From NCBI GenBank assembly GCA_009823395.1, contig CM020515.1, forward strand, positions 5,465,989-5,529,988: a stretch of 64,000 bases of DNA, given 5' to 3'. This document shows positions 1 to 10,700 of this stretch, piece after piece. The notes under the pieces were generated by a model. It ran no database searches. It worked only from the letters and a program-made list of their open reading frames with translations, and was not told the origin of the DNA. This stretch comes from Thamnaconus septentrionalis. Its lineage: Eukaryota > Chordata > Actinopteri > Tetraodontiformes > Monacanthidae. A program made the translations under genes and the position numbers. Within the stretch, counting starts at the first letter, position 1. Each line of letters opens with the position of its first letter.

Positions 1-900
1 TTAGCTCCGTGTGGCTGTGACTCAGGAGCGGGTGGCGTGCGTCGTCCGATCATTGCAAGGTCATCAGTTTCATTCCTGGCTACACGAGTGCCGATATCCC
101 AGATACGGTAATTGCTCCCGACGGATGTGTGGTATTAGTGTAGGAATGCGTGTGTGTGTGTGTGTGTGTGTGTGGCCAGTTTCTCCAGATGGGCAGCTTG
201 GAACCCCATGCGCCACAGCCACCGACATCAATGCACCGACGGGGGTAAATCTGCTTTGAGTTGCTTTGAGAGTGCAGGCCACCTCCCGTTGTCGGATTTG
301 TTGCAAGTCATCGCTAACATTCAACGCGCTGACCACGTATTTTCCTAATGTGTGGTTGCCCGCTGTGTAGTTACGGTGGCGTAACTCTAATTTTCAGCTT
401 TGAATGGAGGACTTTGAGCGGCTGAAGCGTCTCATTGATCTATTTTTTGCAGGGTGAGGAGCACTTGCAGCTGATACGTGTAAATAGAACTTAACGACAC
501 CTCGGTACAACAGGGAGGCTATCGCTATGCCAATCAGTGCTAACGAGCTTCGACGGCGGCTCGTTCGCACTTATGTTCAGCAGCTACGGTGTCTGGCGCG
601 GCGCTGCGCAGTTAATCATCATTTTCCCCCTTGCGTTTAAACTGTAAAATCCTGCAGCTAAACTGGATTTCGTGGCTGGACAGAACTTTTGTTTTGTGGT
701 TCTTCTGCGTTTTATTTTTTGTTTTTGTTTTTTTCACCTACAGCGCTTGTGTGAGTCATCAATTGCTAGGTGAGCAGGTAGATGCCAAAGTGTTGCCCGG
801 AGGAGACAAGACACGCAGTTACATGGCACAAAAATGGCACCCGCTACAGCAAAAAAAAATAAATCATATATTGGCACAATAATTGCAACATTTGGCTTGT
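1..900. other. non-coding flank at the left edge
   Basis: No open frame here resembles a known protein, and the overlapping short frames are low-complexity. The only clear structure is a (GT)n microsatellite at about 150-174. A minus-strand AATAAA at 903-908 could end TOP3A transcripts that run left from 1727. I see no exon for the zinc knuckle that would normally close TOP3A. Confidence 0.6.
150..174. repeat. (GT)n microsatellite
   Basis: About twelve uninterrupted GT units between ordinary sequence. Confidence 0.9.
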
Positions 901-902
901 GC

Positions 903-908
903 TTTATT
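903..908 (-). terminator. candidate TOP3A poly(A) signal
   Basis: The plus strand reads TTTATT, so the minus strand carries AATAAA about 0.8 kb past the TOP3A stop. It would place the hAT-like copy at 956-1414 inside the 3' UTR. This is an inference from the hexamer only. Confidence 0.4.
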
Positions 909-955
909 TGCAAAAGCAGAATTCTCTCAAATATGGATTAAGCAGTGATTAGGAC

Positions 956-1414
956 TAGGGCCTTAATTGATTATCGATTAATCGGCGATTAAGAATTGAA
1001 TCGATTAAATTCAATTAGGTGCAATTAATTGAATTTTTTTTTGACACGTCATAATAACAGTGTAGTGGCAGGAAAGAGCAATTCACCTGTAGATACAGTG
1101 ATGGTCGTAATATACCTCGAACAAGTTACTTTTAAACAACTGTAAAAAAAAAAAGAAGAAAAAAAAGAAAAGTTGAAATGTGACCCATCAGAAGTCAACC
1201 TAAAGTCAGAGAATAAATGTTGAGGGTGTTTTCACTGTTCTCTAATGTAAAAAATGATTACATTATTTAAGTGTTCAATATTGTGTTCCTTACACATATT
1301 TCATTGTGAAATTTAAGCTCTCAGGAAAAATCGCTGCTTATCAATTGATTGTTAACCGATCGATGAGGTCAATCAACTACCGATCAATGAATTAATCGAT
1401 AATTTGCGTCCCTA
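956..1414. mobile_element. hAT-like non-autonomous element, family A, copy 1
   Basis: It begins TAGGG and ends GCGTCCCTA, with AT-rich ATCGATTAAT-type subterminal motifs at both ends. It is flanked by ATTAGGAC (948-955) and ATTAGAAC (1415-1422), an 8-bp target duplication with one mismatch. The interior has the family's shared segment (GTAGTGGCAGGAAAGAGC) and no transposase frame. Five other complete copies lie in this window. Confidence 0.85.
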
Positions 1415-1559
1415 ATTAGAACATAAAAGGAACATTAGACACGGTGCTGAAATTCTGCACAAATAATAACAAATATTTAGATTAAATAAGCACAGTAAGG
1501 AACTTAAAAGGTCCTTTGAACAAGGAATATCAGGCCTGGAGATATTTGATAAGAGTTTT

Positions 1560-1720
1560 GATTTCATTTCTCAGTGCAGTGTTTTTCAACCTTTTTGGAG
1601 CCACGGCGCTCTGTTTTATATTGGAAGAAAAAAAAATAATCAAAATGACACTTTTTAGCCAAATAATGACGATATAGTCTCTTAATTTATCAAACCAGTG
1701 CAGTAGTGTCCGAGTATATT
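1560..1720. repeat. fragment of a hAT-like repeat (CAGTGTTTTTCAACC end)
   Basis: The sequence starting CAGTGTTTTTCAACCTTTTT is a typical hAT (Charlie-like) terminus. A related stretch recurs at about 32910-33010, sharing GTTTTTCAACC, TTTTTCAGCC-like and AATAATGAC..ATATAGTCTCT segments. No second terminus or target duplication was identified for either. Confidence 0.5.
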
Positions 1721-1726
1721 ATTTAA

Positions 1727-4700
1727 CTAGTGTGCGGCGGCACAGTGGCTGACAAACACTGGCTCAGTGTGTGCGTCTGTGCGACGGAGAGCCTGACCTG
1801 GCGGCGGCGCGTTCTCGTCGGCCCACTGGAAGAAGCCACACTGCTGCTCTCTCGGCCTCCCGCAGGTGAAGAACGTGCGGCCCTTGTTGGGGCCGTCCTT
1901 CTGCACCGTGCGCGTCACCGCCGCCTCGCTGCAGTTGCACGTCACCTGGCCCACGTTGGAGGAGTTGCTCCTGGAGCCGGCGGACGAGTACCGCGGAGGC
2001 TGGGAGGCCTGCGGCGCCTGCAGCGGGGGTCCTCGGGCCGGCTGCGGCGCATGCAGCGCCCCCTGCTGGCTCGGCTGATCGGACCACAGGAAGAAGTTGC
2101 AGCTGCCGGCGCCGCACTTGTAGAACTGGCGGCCCTGGTTGGGGCCGTCCTTGCGCACCGTCAGGAGGACGGCATCCTGGCCGCAGTTGCACACGATGAC
2201 GTCGCCGTTGGCGCCGGCGCCACCCGGTGGAGGCCTCGGCTGCGCGGCCCAAGAGGGAGGTCCGGGCTGGGAGGGCCGGGGATTCGTACCGGAGGGTCTC
2301 TGCAACGGCGGCCTCGAAGGCCTTTGCGATGGCGGCGGCGGGTTGACCGCGCCGCCCCCACCAGGCCCTGCTGGCCGGAGGAGGTACTTCAGGTCCAGCA
2401 CCTGCCTGAGCGTCTCGTCGCAGCCGCCGATGCAGCCGACGAACTCTAAAGGCATCATGGGAGGGAGGCTGCCCCGGCGGAACTTGAACTTTAACCTGAG
2501 CGGTGGGAAGATTGAAAGTTGCACAGCTTTAGTCGGTGACGTCTCTGAAACACTTCAGTAAGAAGCAACATGGGAACGTTTGGAAAACCAAACATTTTAA
2601 GATAGCAAACAGTTTACATGTATATATGCAACGTGTGCGAGTTAGATGGATAACTGTAAGTTATGAAATACTAGAAAATAGTGGACGATTTCATACAACT
2701 AGGCCTGGGCGATATATCCATATAAAAAATATATTGATATATTTTTAAGCGAGATATGGAATTAGGGCCATATCGCCGATATCGATGTAATTCAAATTTG
2801 CGCTAGCCAGGGTACGCAGCTATCTCCCCTGCCCCTCCTCGTTTGTGCACAGAGGGCGGGAGCACGGGAACAGACGCTTCGAACCGGCATGACCGACACG
2901 TCATGTTTGTCTCTGACTTCGACTGAACATTTACTCTCACTTTGCGATACGACTCAAGCGTTCGCGAGTCGACAACCTGCCGGCTGCTGCTCATTCCGGC
3001 GTCTCAACCGTTTTGGACAGCGGCGCGCCGTCTTCAACCTTCGCTAGGCGAGAACGCGGGAATCGCAACTGCGGCGAGATTTCACGTGTCGCTACGGCTG
3101 GAGTAAACGGAAGCTGGGCTACACATGGCTCTTCAAGACAGATTAAGTATACACGAGTTGGTAGCGGTTTGCCACAGCTCTGATCGAATGCAACCACGTA
3201 TTTATTCATTTATTTATTCACATCAGTCATGACTTGTTATCAAGGTCAAGGTGAAGGTCAAGTTTAGCATAACTATATAAAGAAAACACGTAGGCCGGAC
3301 ATTAAGAAGCATACGGTAAATGCAAAAAAGTGGAACGCACAGTGCAACACGTGGCAAAGTACGAGAGCATGTGACGGGTGAGACATGTTGTCAACACGCA
3401 GCAGCAGCAGCAGCAGCAGCGCAGTGTAAAAACGCATAAAGTGGCAGATGTTGGTTTTTCCGCACAATGGCGCCAATGCAGAATCACGTTGCCCTCATGA
3501 AATGAACTGAGTGAGATTCTGGGCAAAGCATCGCGTCAGCGCCGACTGTCCGGACAGCGAGGGACTGAAAATGACTCTGGCTGACGTCGGGTAAGTGGCG
3601 GGCGGAGGGGGAGGGGCCCGGGTTGGTTAATCACAAGCGCTGACGCAAACACACACACACACACACGCACACACACGCAGGCCAAAAGCAACTTGCATGT
3701 CTTCACAGGACAGGGCGACACACGCACACAATGACACGGAGGGAACAGACGCCGCAGCGCACGAAAACACGGCTGTGCGAGCTTGAGCGCACCGCTCGCG
3801 CACTCGAACGCAACAATCCTGCACTGCTAAACCGCTAACAAAGTTGTGCGGCGAGCTGAGACCGCGGCGCGAGAAGCTCGGCTGTTTTTTTTTTGCTCAC
3901 GCGCTGGTTTTATGTAAAAAGGAAGAAGGGGAGGGGGGGAGAGAAAAAGAAAAGAAACGGAGAAGCGACGGCGCGCTCAGTCGAGGCGCTGCGGATCAAC
4001 TTTGAGACGGGCACCAGATTGCGTCGCCATGGCAACCGATGCTGGTGTGGAGCACTTTGGCTCGACGCTCGCCGAGCGCGCCCCTATATTTGGAGCGAGC
4101 CGAGGCACGTGCTGGAGGGGTGAACGCCCACTGCTGTAAACAAGAATTAGGAAGAAGTTTCTCTGGCGCAGCTGCGGCCGCGGGGACTCTCGCGCCCGCA
4201 AGTATTGGCATCGGAGGGAAAAGAAAATGCCGAGCGTTTTCTTACATGTGGACGGGAGGCGGCTGACAGGTGGGGCAGACGCTGTCGTCCCGGCTCACCT
4301 CCAGCACCATGTCGGGGAACCACACGGCCGTCTTGCACGCCGGGTAGCCCAGACAGGTCAGGAACATGCTGCAGAAACGGCAGAGAGAGACGCCTTGTCA
4401 AAATGAGCATGGGAGAACGTGAGCAAACTGGTGCAAAGCGACGCGAGTGGATGCTGCAGCAGTGTTTGGAATGAGCCTCTTTTGCAGCCAAATGGGTTTT
4501 TATTATGGAAGCGTATTGCTGTGACACTTTTCAGCATCACGTTTCATGCTTTTACGTAATCACTTTCTTGTTAATACATGAAACTATGTGATTCGGTGAC
4601 AGTAAAAGACTCAGTATCACTTAATTATGTGAAAGGTTTCACATTTTCCCCACATTCTTAATCGAAAACCAAACAAAACGAGCTTGTTTTGCACGATTCG

Positions 4701-7700
4701 TTTAAACTGCACTTTAAAGTTGGTTTGAGGTCGTAGGAAGAATGAATCCAATCCTATTGGGTTGTTGTCGTTCCTCACTGGGCTGTGGCCAGGGGTCCCT
4801 TTCATTGTCACAACATAACGCGATAGGTTCATGTAATAACGCAAAAATGACCACACAAAAATGGGAAACCTTCACCTAATTATGTGATACTGAGCCCTTT
4901 TGTTTAGTATGGCAGCAAGATGCGAACATATTTCATAGCGTAAAAACAAAACAAAAAGCCAAATACACAAAGAAATATCAAGAAACTCAATGTGGTGGAG
5001 ACTTAATAATGACGTAGCAATGAAGAAAAACACTTGCAGTCAAAATACAGTTTGAAGAAGGCTGCTCTGGTCCTCTCTACTAATCCCAGATTACAGGCAC
5101 TGCTTGTAGAAGAAGAAGAAAAAGCAGACGCTCCGGGTAGCAACCACTACTGTTCAATCCTAATAAGATGGTATTTTCACACGGAAGAGCGTTTTTCATC
5201 GGCTCACCAGAGTGGTGGCGCTGACGGGAAGCTAATGCCGCGAAGGCGACGCGGACGGTCTCGCTCAGTGACCTTCCAGGTTTTGCCTCCCCTTCCCAAA
5301 TGTTCCCAATGGGCTGTTTTTTACCGGATGGACACGCCAGGCGACAGAAAGATGAAAATCTGGCATGCACTCCAGGTTTTCTCCTCTCACCCGTTTCCGT
5401 CCCTCTTCCTCTTCAGAACCATGTCCCGCCCACAGTTGGGGCACTTCCTGACGGGGAGCGGGATCTCCATGTCCTGCTGCACCTCTTCCGTGATCTCCTG
5501 GGCGGCGCCCAGATACGGAGTCAAGGCTTCATCCAACCTGCGGGTGGAGATAGAACATCACTTACACCATTCACAATTAACAGCGTTGAAATAATACTAA
5601 AAGGTATTGTATTATCGTTAATTGTTTTTTTTGTTTTGTTTTTTTCCTCTTTCTTAAATAGTATATTTATTTGGGACGGACAGGCAAATTGCACAGTACA
5701 GCAGAATTAAATGTAATACAGATAAAAGTCATTTTTGTTTTAAGTCCTGGAATCCTGCACTAGGAAAAAACTAACTTCCTCCTCCTTAAGCATGTGCCAG
5801 TTGTATGTATTGAATATTCAGATGTAGAGAACTTTGATAAAACTTAATTATGAGTCAAACAGTTCACAAGAACAGCGAACAAACAAATAAGAACCTGGGT
5901 GTCACCCCGCTGCCGCTACCGTAAAAAACATACATAATAACCATACAGAAATTAAATCAGTAAATTGAAAAGGAAAAAAACTAGGACCAGTAGGTATCAT
6001 AAAAAATCTGCTCTAATTGGGGTTATAAATAAAATCCATTTGTTCCAGATTTTGGTACAATTTGCCTTGTTAGGTTCTTAGTTGGAAAGTCAATTTCATT
6101 TTCCATCCTAAGCATCTCTAGAATGGTTCCAAAGCAGCCATCTAGAGTAGGTGGCGTCACAAGCAATTGCATTCTCGCCTAGATTTCAATAAAGTATTGT
6201 GACCTAAATACAAGGCCTCAAAATCCTGAGGTATTTGGAGTGACCACCCTCCAGAATGCTTTCAGTTTGTCCCGAGACAAAGACGTGCTAGCGGTTAGCT
6301 TCCGTCTACCACGCTATATTCTAATAAAAATCATATCAAACGTGACTAACTTCTTCGCCTTCCTGGCCGACGCCACGAAGATGCTCTTGTATTTCTGGAT
6401 GTAATGCTGCAGCACGCTCCGCTTGTCCTTCCTGCCCTCGGACACCAGCTTCAGGTCGGCCTCCAGCTCGGCGCGCAGGTTCGGCTTGGACATCTCGTAG
6501 CCCATGGAGTTGTAACCTGCGGGCGCACAAATTGCGTGACACGTGCGGCGGCGGCGACGAGTCTGTTAGCGCTGAAACGCGTTGACGTGTCGGCGTGACG
6601 CACCTTCCACCAGCCCCATGCCGAGCTCCCCGGGGAGGAACCGCTGGTCGGCCGTCAGGCCCACGTACATGCGACTCTTGATCGTCTCGATGTGTTCCGC
6701 GTGGGTCGCGTCGGTGCCTGGAACAAAAAAAAAAAAGATAATTTTTTTGGGAATATGTCATATGGTTGAATTTATCTCACACAGAGATAGACATTTAACA
6801 AAACCTGAGCAGTGACTGGACTGAACTGTCAACTGATCAGATTTCTCTCTTTCTTTTTTTACTTCTAGTTTAGCAAGGATGCTGCTCCCACCTCCCCCTA
6901 ATTGACATTCTTCATTGGTCTTTCAAAGAAAAACAGCCATTCACTTCAGATGAAACCACCTTCGCCGGAGCGTAAGTGAAAGTATTTCACTTAGTATTCC
7001 TATGAGGGCTCAGCAGCTTCCTTTATTTTCTTCTTTCTCGTTCCGCGACTGCAGCTCTCAATGTTTTCTCATGGTTACCGATAATGGAAAACAGTTCAAT
7101 TCTAAAATCTAGGGAAGTCCGATATTATCGGCCGATAAAGGCGTTAAAAATTAATATCGGAAAATATCGGTATCGGGGAAAAAATATTATAAAAACATGG
7201 TATTAGTAAATAGCAAATAACAATACTTTACTTTACTCGTCTCAATTACGCTTGATGATGTCATCAAGCAGCATCGAAGCGTAACAGCAAGTGACGCGCG
7301 TGTTTCAGCAGAGTGGTTTCAGTGGTGGCTGGCTGCTAGCAAAATAGCTAGTTCGTAACTGACGATTATTATTTTGACCAGAATGTTCATTTTTATTTGG
7401 AAAACCTTGAAGTTGTTACATTTACATTTTGTCTCTGCGTCCAGCGGGACATCACAATACAAATTAGCCATAATGTGTTCATTCCACGGCCGCATGTATC
7501 GGTTGATATCGGTATCGGAAATTAGGAGTTGGACAATATCGCGATATTGGATATCGGTAAAAAAAAGTCAATATCGGACATCACTGCTAAAATCCACTGA
7601 AGATGGGGCGGGTGAGATGTCAGAATCCACTGAAGCAGGAAGTCCTACCGATGCCGTGCTTCTCCATCAGAGCAATGAGATCAGCCTCAGTGAGCAGCTG

Positions 7701-10700
7701 CGGCGGACTCGTCTGTCCGTCCGCCATCTCGATGGCTGACGGCTGGAACTGGGAGCCTCGTTCGTACACTGGGATCAACTGCAATTGTTCAAAAAAAAAA
7801 GACGAGGAAGAAGCTTGAGTTGAACGTCGCTCAATGTAGCGCCGCGGCTAAATGCCCGGCGTCGTTACCGCATGCCGTACCTTGGTGCTCCACCTGTCGT
7901 ACGGGTAGACGTCCAGGTAGTTCCGCGCGATGATCATGAGTCCCGAGGCGGAAAACTGCTCCTTGGCGATGTCAATGTCCACCACGGTCTCCTGACCCAC
8001 GGCATCCTGGGACACGCAAGCCAGGAAGTGCCGCACGATGAACTCGTACACGCGCCCCTCGTTGCCCTGACGTGAAAGAAAAGGAAAGAAAAGAAGAGAA
8101 GAGAAAATGATTTGACACTAAGGAAGCAAATGATCGATTAATTCATTAATCGTTAGTCGATTGATCTTATCGATCGATTAACGATTAAATGATAAGCGCT
8201 GATTTTTCCTGACCTAAATTTCACAATGAAAAATACTTCACACTGTCACTGACTGACAGTAGGTGTGTGTTGAATAAACGATGAAAGGTAAAATGAAATG
8301 TTTTAATGATAATCATCATCATAATTCATTTTATTTACAAAGCGCTTTTCAAAAACCCAAAGTCGCTTTACAAAATATAACAAACACTTCTATTTAATTT
8401 TCTTTTACTCCAGAGTTTCAAACATTTCAACTGCGGCGTTAAAGAAAAAGTCGCTTTAAGAACCTGATTGCGCCTCAGGTGTTTCAATGCGCACCTGCAG
8501 CGTTCCGGAGTACTTGGTGGGGTGGATGGGGGGGTGGGCTTGGTCGGACTTCTTGCCTTGCCGCGGGTTGGGACCCCCGGGCTGGTCCAGGACCCGCTGG
8601 GCGAAGGTGCCCCAGGCTGAACTCTGTGTCTGCTGCTCCACCAGGGGGCCGAGGGCCAAGTTCTGGGGGAAGATGTTTGTCTCCGTGCGGGGGTAACTGA
8701 TGTACCTAAAACACACAAATAAACAAACAAACAAACAAAGAATCAAATGATGGGATACATCATCTGCAGGATGAGCAGCTAATGCGGGATACCAAAAGTG
8801 GAAGAAACAAAGTTCATTCTATATATATATATATATATATGCTGAAGCACACAATACTTCTGCCAATGAGCCCTTTGTGATGTCACAACGGGCACTGACA
8901 CCTCTCCCACTTTATAGCAACTACCCTGGCCGGGTGTCTGTTTGGCCCGCTGGGACCCCCTTGTGGCCACCGTATGTTTGTCTCCTTCCAAAGCCAGACT
9001 TTCCAGGTGTTTTGAAGGGGAGGCTGTCAACACAGGGCTAAATACGCCATCTGCTGGGGATTCGTAGAATTTTAAATTTTCATCCACAAATTTCGGGATG
9101 AAAAGCAGCCATCTGAAATCGAGCACATCACAATGCGCCTCTGTTGGACCGGGAAACACACTCACCCCTGTGTGTAGAGTTTCTCTGCAATTTTCATGGT
9201 CTCCTTCGCGTTTATTTTAAGTTTCCGAGATGCCAGTTTCTCCAGTTCCTGTAAATGAGAAAAACGCGAGGGACTGTTTTATAGTCAGAAGAGGGGGGCT
9301 GGTTAAATAACAAAACCCAGCGCAAATAAATAAACAAAACTAAAAAAAACTTCACAGATATTTTTGGAGATGCAGAATTTTGAGTGTGTGGGGCCGAGCG
9401 ACTGCGCTGCAACTCTCACCACGGTGTCCAGAGGCAGCGGTCTCCACTTGCTCTTGGGCTTGCTGGTTACTGAGGTGACTGTTGCTATGGGATCCTGGAA
9501 ATGAATGAGAGCGATATTCTCTTGTGTGCCCTTCTGCCTTTTGAGTCCTTTCGCTTTGCCTCTATTTGGACGGAGACGGGCGACGCGTTCGACACCGACG
9601 GCTGCAGGTGGAGGTGCAGCTCGCACGTGTGCGTGCGTGCGTGCGTGCATGCGTGCTCGAAAAGACACGTGGACATGCGGCCTCAACAGAAGCATGCGTT
9701 TCCTCGTACGTTACGTAAAAAACCCCAGAGCGGCTTCACTTGGACGTTGAGAGAGGAATAAAAACAGGATGTTTTCCGCCGCTTTGCTGACATCAGATTT
9801 TAATCAGTGCTAATTTTGGCATCACTTTTCTTTTTCACACTGCAACAGCACTTAGCATGTAAGGAAGGAATGGTATCATTGTGAGCAAATAAAAGCATAA
9901 TATCACCACGTAATAAAAAAAGTTGTCTGAGATTTTTTTTTTTTTTTTTAAGACCGAGTTATTATTTCTGGCATTTATTCAAGATTATCGATGGGCAGGA
10001 AAACACGAAAACTTGCCCCTTGATTTGAGTTGGAGTTGAATTTGACAGATTGGTGGTGAATATAGATTTGAGACGCTATTTTAAGGACCTGCAAAGTGAG
10101 GCATAAGAAGGATAGAATGAACAAAACAATGACAAATTTTCCTCATGAGACAAACTAACAAGGCAGCAGCCGGTAGCTGTAAGACGATGGCTGCAGAGGC
10201 AACGCTCGGCGTCGCCGTGGCACCGAATTGAACATTTCATTGAATTCATTGAAAACAGCGCAGCAACATGAAGATGTTTCTTAACAAGGCTTTCAATTTT
10301 ATGACGGTTGCGTTTCACAATCGATTTCCTGACTCGTCTCCGTTTCAGCAAACTCGAGACGTAGCCACGTTCAACCCGATCAACCTGGCACCTACCTCCA
10401 TGCAGATCTGATAGAGCACCAGGCAAGCCGTGTGGTTGAAGAGACGGTTTCTCTTCCAGCTGAACTCCACGGTGTCCTCGTCCACCTCGTGCAGCACTGG
10501 GAAAAAAAACAAAAAAACAGGGACAAAGTGAATGAGGAGTAGGAGGAGCCGGGCAAACTTCAGCACCTGCAGAGACGCAGGTGTGTAGGTACCTTTGATC
10601 TTGTAGAAGGTCTCGGGTATGAAAGCCTGGATGGCTTTGAAACGCTCCACCACGAAGCCCAGAGTGGGGAACTGACAGCTGCCGTAGGAAATCAGCTGAT

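Noticed and set aside
5034..5710. Plus-strand open frames of up to 186 codons near 5 kb
   Set aside because: They lie antisense to a TOP3A exon and intron and resemble no known protein.
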